A model generated the notes under the pieces. It was not told the DNA's origin. It was given only the letters and a program-made list of their open reading frames with translations, and did no database searches. 54,460 bases of DNA from the NCBI GenBank assembly GCA_964494385.1, contig CAZBSE010000011.1, positions 1-54,460 on the forward strand, in the 5' to 3' direction. This document shows positions 16,794 through 25,428 of this stretch, piece by piece. This DNA comes from CAZBSE01 sp964494385 (lineage in GTDB: Bacteria > Actinomycetota > Humimicrobiia > Humimicrobiales > Humimicrobiaceae). The position numbers were made by a program, and so were the translations under genes. The first letter of the stretch is position 1, and each line of letters begins with the position of its first letter.

Positions 16794-18488
16794 ATGATAA
16801 TGGATGAACTAAAACAGAAGGCTTTTGATTATATAAACAGAGTGGAAAAGATTAAACTGGATCCGGGCAGCCTGGTTATCGAAGAACCAAAAAACAAGAA
16901 GTTCGGAGACCTGTCAACCAATGCTGCTATGGTTCTGGCTCCGGTTCTGGGAAAGGATCCCGTGGAGATTGCTGAGAAATTAAAAGGAGAGCTTATCTCT
17001 GTCTGGGACCAGGTTGAAAATGTAAATATTGTAAAGCCGGGGTTCATTAATTTCAATTTAAAACAAGGATTTATAAAAAAAGCCCTCAAGGAGATTATAA
17101 GTAAAAAAGAAAGATTCGGATTTAACAGGAGCGGCAGGGAAACGAGTATACAGCTGGAATATGTCAGCTCTAATCCCACGGGGGAGCTTCATATAGGGCA
17201 CGGCAGGTGGGGCGTCATGGGAGACAGCCTGGCAAATATTTATGCCGCCAACGGCTATAAGGTATTCAGGGAATATTATGTTAACGATTACGGCAGCCAG
17301 GCGGAAAAATTCAGCGATTGTGCCAGATGCGTTTATTTGAACTATTTTGGCAGCAGTGCAGCTTATCCCGAAGATGGTTATCCGGAGGAAATGGTATCAA
17401 TAGCGGTCAAAAGATTAATCGGTAAATTTGGTGACAGGTTTATAATAAAAAAGGCGGCTAAAAAAGATATAGATATACAAGCTTTTAAGAAAGAAATAAT
17501 TAAAGCCATGGCCTCATATATTAGCGAGACACTGGCTTTAATGGGTGTGGAGTATGACAGGTGGTTTTATGAAAGCTGCCTGTACCAGGATTCGAACTTT
17601 GAAAATGTAATTGCCGGTTTGGAAAAAAGGGATCTTGTCTACAGCAAAGATGGGGCGCTATGGTTCAGGACTTCCAGATATGTAGATGATAAAGATAGGG
17701 TAGTATTAAGAAAAGATGGAAACCCGACTTACTTTGCTTCGGATATATTATACCTGATTAATAAGATGGAGAGAGGATATAACAGGTTATTTTATATTCT
17801 GGGAGCGGATCACCACGGTTATGTTGAAAGGTTAAAGGCAATCGGGAAAGCACTGGGGCTGGAAGACGGCAGGATGTTAATAATCATAGGACAGCTGGTA
17901 AAGATAATTGATAAAGGAAGATCTTTGACCATGTCCAGAAGAAAAGGACAACTCTATAATTTAAGGGATTTGATAGGAGAAGTTGGCAAAGATGCAGTAA
18001 GGTATTTTTTTAGTGCGAATTCCTTTGATACACCAATGGAATTTGATATAGACCTAGCCAGACAGAAATCAAACCAGAACCCGGTTTATTATGTGCAGTA
18101 TGCCCATGCCAGGATTGAGAGTATTATTAAAAATATAAGGGAAAGCAATCCCATCAATCTTGATGTGGATAAATATAATCTTGATGCGGTTGATACCTCC
18201 AGGATAAGATTTAAAAGTGAAATTGAAAAGCAGCTGGCAAAAACAATGATATTGTATCCGGATATGGTTTACAGCAGCTGCAGAAATAATGCCCCGCATC
18301 TTGTGACCAGGTATTTATACAGACTGGCATCTGAATTTCATTATTTCTATAATAATTATAGAGTAATAAATAATGAAAAAGATGGGTTAGCTGTAGATAT
18401 GGATAGATTTGTTTTGATCTTGCTGATCAGGAGAGTGCTTAAGAATGCTTTAAGAATGCTTAATATTAGCGCTCCGGGAAAAATGTAG
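16794..18488 (+). CDS. argS: Arginyl-tRNA synthetase
   Basis: Charges tRNA-Arg with arginine. The 564-residue protein has the N-terminal Add1 domain (residues 1-85), the class I HIGH motif in SNPTGELHIGHGRW near residue 125, the KMSKS-equivalent LTMSRRKGQ and a C-terminal all-helical anticodon-binding DALR domain (from about 445). I start at ATG 16794; GGGAG (16779-16783) is ten bases before. An in-frame upstream start exists only inside the tRNA gene and is not credible. The ribosome site begins one base after the CCA of tRNA-Thr. argS followed by lysA, hom and thrC is a gene order well known from Actinobacteria. Confidence 0.96.
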   Translation: MIMDELKQKAFDYINRVEKIKLDPGSLVIEEPKNKKFGDLSTNAAMVLAPVLGKDPVEIAEKLKGELISVWDQVENVNIVKPGFINFNLKQGFIKKALKEIISKKERFGFNRSGRETSIQLEYVSSNPTGELHIGHGRWGVMGDSLANIYAANGYKVFREYYVNDYGSQAEKFSDCARCVYLNYFGSSAAYPEDGYPEEMVSIAVKRLIGKFGDRFIIKKAAKKDIDIQAFKKEIIKAMASYISETLALMGVEYDRWFYESCLYQDSNFENVIAGLEKRDLVYSKDGALWFRTSRYVDDKDRVVLRKDGNPTYFASDILYLINKMERGYNRLFYILGADHHGYVERLKAIGKALGLEDGRMLIIIGQLVKIIDKGRSLTMSRRKGQLYNLRDLIGEVGKDAVRYFFSANSFDTPMEFDIDLARQKSNQNPVYYVQYAHARIESIIKNIRESNPINLDVDKYNLDAVDTSRIRFKSEIEKQLAKTMILYPDMVYSSCRNNAPHLVTRYLYRLASEFHYFYNNYRVINNEKDGLAVDMDRFVLILLIRRVLKNALRMLNISAPGKM

Positions 18489-18522
18489 GATGGTACCCGG
18501 ATCGGTATCTGATTAATTTTAA

Positions 18523-18547
18523 AATCCGGTTATTATATCCGGATTTA
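18523..18547 (+). repeat. Hairpin between argS and lysA
   Basis: AAATCCGG (18523-18530) and CCGGATTT (18540-18547) form a perfect eight-pair stem with a nine-base AT loop, 22 bases before lysA. There is no T-run after it, so it is not a standard intrinsic terminator. It may tune readthrough or RNA stability. Confidence 0.55.
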
Positions 18548-18569
18548 ATGGATAAGGAAAGGTTGCAGT

Positions 18570-19898
18570 ATGTTATTACCAATCACTTCGAAGGTTTACA
18601 GTAACGGCCACCTGGCCATAGGTGGGATTGATGTGACCACACTGAAAGAAAAATACGGGACCCCGTTATGTATTTTAGATATTGCCACTATTAAAAATCA
18701 GTGCCAGAGATACCTGAAGGATTTTTCTTTTCCTGATCTTAAGGTTGGAATCATCTATGCTTCTAAAGCATTTTTATGTACTGCAATGTGCGAACTTATA
18801 GCCGGAGAGGGATTGGGACTGGATGTATCTACGGGAGGCGAACTTTTTATTGCACGAGGCAGCGGCTTTCCTGCCGGAAAAATATATTTTCATGGCAACA
18901 ATAAATCCACAGAAGAAATTCGATACGGACTAAAAAGCAAAGTGGGATTCTTTATGGTAGATAACCTTATGGAGCTTGAGACTCTGGGAGAATTATGCCG
19001 TAAAGCCGATATAAGGCAAAAGATTATGTTAAGAATCAATCCGGGGATCAAGGCCGATACCCATGAATATATGCAGACCGGTGAGGTTAAATCCAAATTC
19101 GGATTTAGTCTTTATAATAATGTTGCGCTGGATGCGGTAAAGAAAGCAGCACAGCACAAGCATCTGGAGCTTGTGGGGATCCATGCCCATATAGGTTCAC
19201 AGATATTTAACCTGTCATGCTATGACACGTTAATAGAAATTATGCTGAAGTTTGCAGCGGAAGCCAAAGAAAGATTAGGAGTATTAATAACCAATATAAA
19301 TATAGGAGGGGGACTGGGAGTAAAATATACCCCTGAGGATAAACCCTCTGATATAGGAGATCTGGCAAAAGTGGCTTATAATGCAGTAAAGAAATATCAA
19401 AAGAAGTTTAAAGTTAAACTGGATAAGCTGTATCTGGAGCCGGGCAGGTCTATTGTAGGAAGGGCCGGTGTAACTCTGTATGAAGTTGGAGCAGTCAAAG
19501 AAATAGGGACATCTAAAAATTATATTTTAATAGATGGGGGGATGTCGGATAATATAAGGCCCATGTTGTATAACAGCAAATACAATGCATATGTGGCAAA
19601 TAAAATGGAAAATAATAAAAACGCTGAGAAAAGCGAAAATAAATATTATTCAATAGCCGGTAAACACTGTGAGAGCGGGGATGTGATAATAGACCATATA
19701 AAATTACCGCTGGTATCAAGTGGTGATTTTATATTGGTAACAACCACCGGTGCCTATTGCTATGCAATGTCCAGCAACTATAACGGCCAGCCAAAAATCG
19801 CCGTAGTGGCGGTCGAGGATGGGAGAAGCTGGACCTGGATTAAAAGACAAACTTATGAAGATTTAGTGATAGGAGATGTTAAGTTATATGAAAAATGA
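18570..19898 (+). CDS. lysA: Diaminopimelate decarboxylase
   Basis: PLP enzyme that decarboxylates meso-diaminopimelate to L-lysine. The PLP lysine is K66 in IIYASKAFLC; other marks are the GGELFIARGSGFP segment, the HAHIGSQI histidine, the glycine-rich NIGGGLGV phosphate-binding loop, EPGRSIVGRAG and the CESGD motif that completes the dimeric active site. 442 residues, normal length. ATG start with AAGGAAAGG (18554-18562) eight bases before. The 3' end overlaps hom by 11 bases. It is the second gene of the argS-lysA-hom-thrC run and commits the aspartate family to lysine. Confidence 0.96.
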   Translation: MLLPITSKVYSNGHLAIGGIDVTTLKEKYGTPLCILDIATIKNQCQRYLKDFSFPDLKVGIIYASKAFLCTAMCELIAGEGLGLDVSTGGELFIARGSGFPAGKIYFHGNNKSTEEIRYGLKSKVGFFMVDNLMELETLGELCRKADIRQKIMLRINPGIKADTHEYMQTGEVKSKFGFSLYNNVALDAVKKAAQHKHLELVGIHAHIGSQIFNLSCYDTLIEIMLKFAAEAKERLGVLITNINIGGGLGVKYTPEDKPSDIGDLAKVAYNAVKKYQKKFKVKLDKLYLEPGRSIVGRAGVTLYEVGAVKEIGTSKNYILIDGGMSDNIRPMLYNSKYNAYVANKMENNKNAEKSENKYYSIAGKHCESGDVIIDHIKLPLVSSGDFILVTTTGAYCYAMSSNYNGQPKIAVVAVEDGRSWTWIKRQTYEDLVIGDVKLYEK

Positions 19899-21216
19899 AA
19901 ATAAAAATATAGATAATGTTAATATCGGAATAATAGGCTTCGGTTATATTGCCAATGGTGTTTTCTCTCTTATTCAGAAACAGAAAGATTACCTTTCCAG
20001 AAAAATAAGAAAAAATCTTTGCATAACAAGGATTGTGGAAAAAGATTTGAAAAGAATAGAGAGTTCATCCGTGAAGAGAGCCGGAGAAATAAAAGTAAGC
20101 AGCAGTGCGGATGATATTCTGGAAGATGAAGACATTGATATAGTCGTAGAGCTTATCGGTGGTATAAATCCTGCTTATGATTATGCATATAAAGCGCTTA
20201 GCTCGGGGAAATATGTCGTAACTGCCAATAAGGATCTTATTGCCAACAAAGGCGGAGATCTGCTGGCAGCGGCAGAAAAAAATAATGTGGATATATTGTT
20301 TGAAGCAAGTGTGGGCGGAGGCATACCTATCATAGGGCCTCTGAAATCCTCCCTGGCTTCCAATAATATAAGCAAGATAGTGGGGATAGTCAACGGAACC
20401 ACCAATTATATTCTAACGCGAATGGAGAAAGACAATCTGTCATTTGATGAAGCGCTGGCCAGAGCCCAGGATCTTGGGTATGCGGAGAAAGCCAATCCAT
20501 CATCGGATGTGGAGGGTTACGATGCAGCCTGCAAGCTGGCTATCTTAAGTTCTATAGCTTTTAATTCGCGTGTTACCCTGGATAATGTTTACAGGGAAGG
20601 AATAACCGGAATTTCGTCGGATGATATAGAAAATGCACTTGGTATGGGCTACAGAATAAAACTTCTGGCCATTGGAACAGAAGAGAATGGGAAAATAAGC
20701 GCAAGAGTCCACCCTGCCCTGATACCCGTAAATCATATACTGGCTTCTATTGATGACACATTTAATGCGGTTTATATTTATGGGAATTATGTTGACCGGA
20801 TAATGAGTTATGGCAGAGGTGCCGGGGATAAGCCGACGGCAAGTTCCATAGTGGGAGATATTATAAAAATTGCCCGAAACTTTAACCGTAAGGAAAAGGG
20901 CATAATTTACGGCTGCAGCTGCTTCGAAAGCAAGGAGTTTAAATCCATAGATGATACTGTAAGCAAATTCTATATTCTAATTGACGTAACGGACAAACCC
21001 GGAGTCCTGGCTGGTATTGCAGAGATATTCGGACATAACCTGGTGAGTATAAATTCTATGATTCAGAAGCAGACGGAAGAAAGTAAAAGAGCAAGACTTA
21101 TATTCATTACCCATGAAGTAACAAACAAGAATTTATACAGGTCCATGGATGAAATATCAAAACTTGATGCCGTAGAAAAGGTTTTAAGTATTATCAGGGT
21201 AGAAGATTTAAACTAA
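19888..21216 (+). CDS. hom: Homoserine dehydrogenase with ACT domain
   Basis: Reduces aspartate semialdehyde to homoserine with NAD(P)H. The Rossmann motif GFGYIANGVFSL is near the N-terminus; the catalytic domain has GGINPAYDYAYKAL, TANKDLIANKG, VNGTTNYILTRM and SSDVEGYDAACKLAIL; a C-terminal ACT domain (FYILIDVTDKPGVLAGIA, about residues 360-440) suggests feedback control, usually by threonine. I choose ATG 19888, 12 bases after AGGAG (19871-19875); the in-frame ATG at 19876 directly abuts that site and is unlikely. 442 residues, monofunctional (no aspartokinase). Overlaps lysA by 11 bases, so translation is probably coupled. Confidence 0.95.
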   Translation: MKNENKNIDNVNIGIIGFGYIANGVFSLIQKQKDYLSRKIRKNLCITRIVEKDLKRIESSSVKRAGEIKVSSSADDILEDEDIDIVVELIGGINPAYDYAYKALSSGKYVVTANKDLIANKGGDLLAAAEKNNVDILFEASVGGGIPIIGPLKSSLASNNISKIVGIVNGTTNYILTRMEKDNLSFDEALARAQDLGYAEKANPSSDVEGYDAACKLAILSSIAFNSRVTLDNVYREGITGISSDDIENALGMGYRIKLLAIGTEENGKISARVHPALIPVNHILASIDDTFNAVYIYGNYVDRIMSYGRGAGDKPTASSIVGDIIKIARNFNRKEKGIIYGCSCFESKEFKSIDDTVSKFYILIDVTDKPGVLAGIAEIFGHNLVSINSMIQKQTEESKRARLIFITHEVTNKNLYRSMDEISKLDAVEKVLSIIRVEDLN

Positions 21217-21319
21217 CTGCAGTGCAGGCCGGTAGTTTCAGATAGAGATATTATCACTGTATTTACCAGTAACATATGTCAAATGGGATGGTGACCAGTC
21301 CTGTTTCCAAGAGGGTAAA

Positions 21320-22810
21320 ATGTCAAAGCTATTCTATAGAAGCACCAGGGGCACCGATAATTGGCTTGAATCATCTGAAGCAATGATAAAAGGCATTGCC
21401 TCAGATGGAGGACTCTATGTTCCTGAAGTAATTCCAAAAATCAACCAGCCGCTGGATAAAATGCTCAGTATGAATTACCAGGAACTGGCATTTTATATTA
21501 TAAGCAAGTTTTTTGCCGATTTTACGGCAGAAGAGCTTAAGTATTGTATAAGGAAAGCTTATGATAAGAAATTTGACGACCCCCTGATTGCTCCGCTGTT
21601 ACAAAAAGATAAAGCCTTTTTTCTCGAACTTTTTCACGGCCCTACGCTTGCGTTCAAAGATCTGGCCTTATCCATACTGCCGCATCTTTTGAGTACGGCA
21701 GCCAGAAAAAACGCCATTAATAAAAAAATAATGATTCTGACAGCTACATCAGGGGACACAGGTAAAGCGGCGCTGGAAGGTTTTGCAGGTGTTGAGGGAA
21801 CAAAAATAATGGTGTTCTATCCCAAAGACGGAGTAAGCATAATACAGGAAAGGCACATGACTACACAAACAGGGGACAATACCTGTGTTGTTGCCGTTAA
21901 GGGTAATTTTGACGATACCCAGAGCGGGGTGAAAGAAATCTTTTCCGACAGGATATTCAGCAGGGAATTAAACAGAAATGGTTATATACTATCTTCGGCG
22001 AATTCTATTAATATAGGAAGGCTGATACCTCAGATCGTATATTATGTATATGCTTATCTTAATCTCAGCAAGCAGGAGAAAATTAAAGCAGATGAAAAAG
22101 TAAATATCGTGGTTCCTACCGGAAATTTCGGTAATATTCTGGCAGCCTATTATGCTAAAAAGATGGGACTTCCGGTTGGAAGGCTCATATGTGCTTCCAA
22201 TGAAAATAATGTGTTATACGATTTTATAAATACTGGAATATACAATAAGAAAAGAAAGCTGATTGTTACAAGTTCACCTTCAATGGATATTCTGGTTTCA
22301 AGCAACCTGGAACGCCTGCTGTATGATATATCCGGCAGAAATGCAGATACTGTAAACAGTCTTATCAATGATTTGAATACAAAAGGAGAGTTTAAAATAA
22401 CCGCCGGTATGAAAAATGAGATGGCTGATTTTTACGGAGGCTTTGCCACAGACAGGGAAACATTTGAGACCATAAAACATGTTTTTTATCGCTCCGGCTA
22501 TCTTATGGATACACATACCGCAGTGGGATATAATGTTTACCGGAAGTATGTGGATGAGAGCGGAGACAGGACAAAAACGATTATAGTCTCAACTGCAAGT
22601 CCCTTTAAATTTCCGGGCAGTGTATCAAGAGCCATAGATAAAAAATATAAGGATATGGATGAATTTTCTCTTGTGGAAGTGTTATCGGATATTTCCGGCC
22701 AAAAAATCCCCGAAACAATTAAGAGTTTGAGTAAAAGAAAGATTCTTCATAACACTATATGCGAAGTCGGCCAGATGAAAGATGTCTTACGAGATATGCT
22801 TGGAATATAG
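21320..22810 (+). CDS. thrC: Threonine synthase
   Basis: PLP enzyme converting O-phosphohomoserine to threonine. The 496-residue protein is of the longer class, with an N-terminal YRSTRG segment and DGGLYVPE motif, the PLP lysine K113 in FHGPTLAFKDLAL, and ATSGDTGKAAL phosphate-binding loop. The later VVPTGNFGNILAAYYAKKMG and TASPFKFP segments also match. ATG start with GAGGG (21311-21315). A 103-base spacer after hom has no clear hairpin. No GHMP-type thrB lies between hom and thrC or after thrC, although this enzyme needs phosphohomoserine; see the next gene. Confidence 0.95.
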   Translation: MSKLFYRSTRGTDNWLESSEAMIKGIASDGGLYVPEVIPKINQPLDKMLSMNYQELAFYIISKFFADFTAEELKYCIRKAYDKKFDDPLIAPLLQKDKAFFLELFHGPTLAFKDLALSILPHLLSTAARKNAINKKIMILTATSGDTGKAALEGFAGVEGTKIMVFYPKDGVSIIQERHMTTQTGDNTCVVAVKGNFDDTQSGVKEIFSDRIFSRELNRNGYILSSANSINIGRLIPQIVYYVYAYLNLSKQEKIKADEKVNIVVPTGNFGNILAAYYAKKMGLPVGRLICASNENNVLYDFINTGIYNKKRKLIVTSSPSMDILVSSNLERLLYDISGRNADTVNSLINDLNTKGEFKITAGMKNEMADFYGGFATDRETFETIKHVFYRSGYLMDTHTAVGYNVYRKYVDESGDRTKTIIVSTASPFKFPGSVSRAIDKKYKDMDEFSLVEVLSDISGQKIPETIKSLSKRKILHNTICEVGQMKDVLRDMLGI

Positions 22811-22840
22811 AAAATAATAGATGGCCAGGGTATGGAATAT

Positions 22841-24058
22841 ATGAAATATATAATAATCCTTATAGACGGAATGGCAGATTACAGGATAGGAGAACTGGGA
22901 AATAAGACTCCTCTGGAGTATGCCAGGACACCGGCCCTGGACAAAATTGCCCGAAAGAGTGAAATGGGAATGGCTGTTACAGTTCCTGATAATATGGCCC
23001 CCGGGAGCGATACTGCTAATCTGTCCGTACTGGGATATAATCCCGGAAAATATCATACCGGCCGTGCGCCCCTGGAAGCAGCCAGCCTTGGTATTAATCT
23101 TTTGGAAGATAACGTTGCTTTCAGATGCAATCTGGTCACTCTATCCGGAGGGGGCAGCTATGCCGAAAAGATTATGGAAGATTACAGCGCAGGGGAAATC
23201 CCGACCGACAGGTCCAGGATTTTAATCAGGGATATCGGAACCAAACTTCAAACTGAAAGTATCAAATTCTATCCGGGAATAAGCTACAGGCATTTAATAG
23301 TGTGGAAAGGCGGTCTGGATAGGAACATATTGGTTCCCCCTCATGATATAACGGGTAAAAAGATTACAGCATTTCTTCCCAAAGGCCCCGGAAGCAAAAT
23401 AATCCTGGGTATGATGGTAAAGAGCAGCAGTCTGCTAAAAGACCATGTTATAAATAAAAAAAGAATAAAAGAAGGAGCCAAACCAGCAAATTCTATCTGG
23501 ATATGGGGAGAGGGCAGAAAACCCTCTCTGGATAGTTTCTACGGGAAATATGGATTAAAGGGCTCAATAATATCAGCTGTCGACCTTATAAGAGGTATAG
23601 GAATTCTGGCAGGGCTTGAACCGGTTAAAGTAGAAGGAGCAACCGGTAATATACATACCAATTTTAGCGGTAAGGCCAATGCTGCCATGAATCAGCTTAT
23701 AGGTGGAAAGGACTTTGTGTATCTCCATTTGGAAGCAACTGATGAATGCAGCCATCAGGGAAATGTCAGAGATAAGGTAAAGGCTATCGAGATCATTGAC
23801 AATGAAGTTATAGGACCCATAAAGGAAGCTCTGGACAGAGAGGGTACCGATTATAGGATGATGATACTTCCTGACCACTTCACACCGATATCCTTAAAGA
23901 CACATACTTCAGAGCCGGTACCGTTTTTAATTTATAGCAGCACCGGCCCGGTTGATAACAAGTTTAAAATATTTAACGAATTTACGGCCCAAAAAACCGG
24001 TCTTTATTTTAAAGAAGGCTACAAACTGCCGGATTATTTCTTTGAAAAGGAAGGTTAG
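22841..24058 (+). CDS. apgM-like alkaline phosphatase-superfamily enzyme, probable homoserine kinase (ThrB3-type)
   Basis: A 405-residue member of the archaeal-type cofactor-independent phosphoglycerate mutase family. Metal and phosphate residues are visible: D9 in LIDGMADY, the serine in APGSDTANLS (S56), DECSHQGN and the C-terminal PDHFTP..KTHTSEPVPF. A related subfamily encoded beside hom and thrC in organisms that lack ThrB has been proposed as homoserine kinase (ThrB3). Its place 30 bases after thrC, with no other homoserine kinase in the operon, argues for that role here. The alternative is glycolytic phosphoglycerate mutase. ATG 22841 follows AGGG (22827-22830) by ten bases; an in-frame ATG at 22832 is too close to it. 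Confidence 0.85.
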   Translation: MKYIIILIDGMADYRIGELGNKTPLEYARTPALDKIARKSEMGMAVTVPDNMAPGSDTANLSVLGYNPGKYHTGRAPLEAASLGINLLEDNVAFRCNLVTLSGGGSYAEKIMEDYSAGEIPTDRSRILIRDIGTKLQTESIKFYPGISYRHLIVWKGGLDRNILVPPHDITGKKITAFLPKGPGSKIILGMMVKSSSLLKDHVINKKRIKEGAKPANSIWIWGEGRKPSLDSFYGKYGLKGSIISAVDLIRGIGILAGLEPVKVEGATGNIHTNFSGKANAAMNQLIGGKDFVYLHLEATDECSHQGNVRDKVKAIEIIDNEVIGPIKEALDREGTDYRMMILPDHFTPISLKTHTSEPVPFLIYSSTGPVDNKFKIFNEFTAQKTGLYFKEGYKLPDYFFEKEG

Positions 24059-24075
24059 CCTGACAATTGCTGGTT

Positions 24076-25266
24076 CTAATCCTCATTAATAAGTTCCAGA
24101 TGATCCCTGTCACAGACGTCGTATCTTCTGCCTTTCCAGTATACACCTTCTCCCAGCCTGGCCTGGAAGACCGAGTTGATGCAGATTAATATTATGTATG
24201 CCATAGAGAGGGGATGAAGGAGTATATCAAGTATTCTGCTCTTGAGCCTTAATGCCAGTATAATTCTCATAACAAGAATAATAAAGATTTGTATGATAAT
24301 CAGATTTATTATTATACCGGACCAATTAAAAACCAGGATCCCCAGGGGGAGCAGGATAAACGGAAATAGGAACAGTACCGAGATCATTAGAATAACCACC
24401 GCAATGGTCAACAGTTTATAATCGAAAGCGGCGAACATAAATTTTGAGAATCCTCTTATTAATTCATGGAAGTTTCTATACATCCTGCAATATATATTTT
24501 TACTTCCGTCGAATATCATAAATCTATATCCATGTTTTTTTACCATCTTTGAAATATGTATATCTTCTAAAATTTTATCTTTTATGGATTTATGTCCGCC
24601 GATTTTCTCATAGACTTCACTCTTAAATAATAAAAATTGGCCGTTTGCGGTACAGAATAACGGATTTTTTGATTTAATTACAAGGGCCAGGGGAAGCAGG
24701 CTTAAAATCCCAAAGTGAACCCAGGTAATCACCAGTCTTTCGTGTATACCCACCATTATTTGTCTGGGGATTGCTGAAAGAGCGTCCAGATTATTGCTGA
24801 TGAGGCATCCAATTGCACTGGAAATCGAATTCTTAAAGTGCAGTGTATCCGCATCGGTAAAAATTAAATATCTGCCTTTTGCATGCCCCGCAAGCTGATG
24901 GCAGGCATAACATTTGCCCAGCCACCCGTTTTTAAGCGGCTTTCCTGCAATAAGTTTTACCCTGCTTTCCTTTTCTGCTATTTCTTTGACCAGCAGTGAA
25001 GTCCTGTCGTTGGAATTATCATCCAGTACCAGTATTTCTATATTAGGGTAGTCCTGTTTTAAAAGGGATCTCAAGCATCTTTTTATATTTTCGGCTTCAT
25101 TTCTGGCAGGAATCATTATTGATATCAGGGGAGGAGTTTTTTTTAGATTTTCCGGAAGCAGGTAGTTGGCCGTATTTTTAAATAAAATGTTGTTAATGAT
25201 AAAATTGATTAAAAATAATCCTAAAATTGAAGTAATAAAATATTGGTATAGCAGAAATATATTCAT
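24076..25266 (-). CDS. Membrane-anchored family 2 glycosyltransferase (CrtQ/HpnB-like)
   Basis: A 396-residue GT2 enzyme. An N-terminal transmembrane helix (about 6-27) precedes the GT-A domain with SIMIPARNEAENI, LVLDDNSNDRT, the metal-binding DxD in IFTDADTL and the acceptor-side EDIHISK motif. At least two or three hydrophobic C-terminal helices follow (about 280-365). The layout resembles transferases acting on lipid acceptors, such as carotenoid or hopanoid glycosyltransferases, but no carotenoid or hopanoid genes are nearby and the acceptor is unknown. It lies alone on the minus strand, converging on the thrB3-like gene 17 bases away and diverging from sppA. Confidence 0.8.
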   Translation of the reverse strand: MNIFLLYQYFITSILGLFLINFIINNILFKNTANYLLPENLKKTPPLISIMIPARNEAENIKRCLRSLLKQDYPNIEILVLDDNSNDRTSLLVKEIAEKESRVKLIAGKPLKNGWLGKCYACHQLAGHAKGRYLIFTDADTLHFKNSISSAIGCLISNNLDALSAIPRQIMVGIHERLVITWVHFGILSLLPLALVIKSKNPLFCTANGQFLLFKSEVYEKIGGHKSIKDKILEDIHISKMVKKHGYRFMIFDGSKNIYCRMYRNFHELIRGFSKFMFAAFDYKLLTIAVVILMISVLFLFPFILLPLGILVFNWSGIIINLIIIQIFIILVMRIILALRLKSRILDILLHPLSMAYIILICINSVFQARLGEGVYWKGRRYDVCDRDHLELINED

Positions 25267-25354
25267 TGTAAAAAATTTGAATTTTTAAAATATTGATACA
25301 ATCTTAAGGTATGTAATTATAAATTACAAGTGATAAATATGGCAGGATATAACC

Positions 25355-25383
25355 CTGTAAATTATTTATGGTTATTCTATAAT
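25355..25383 (+). promoter_or_regulatory. Possible promoter of sppA
   Basis: A perfect TATAAT at 25378-25383 has a weak -35 (CTGTAA, 25355-25360) at 17 bases. The start would be near 25390, about 40 bases before the TTG start of sppA and upstream of a strong AAAGGAGG. The rest of this divergent spacer (25267-25428) is AT-rich. Confidence 0.3.
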
Positions 25384-25428
25384 TATATTATTACTGTTAA
25401 AATAAAATTATAAAAGGAGGTTTAATTT

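Noticed and set aside
21217..21319. Riboswitch, T-box or attenuator before thrC
   Set aside because: The 103-base spacer has no specifier loop, T-box sequence or terminator hairpin, and no peptide rich in Thr or Ile codons.
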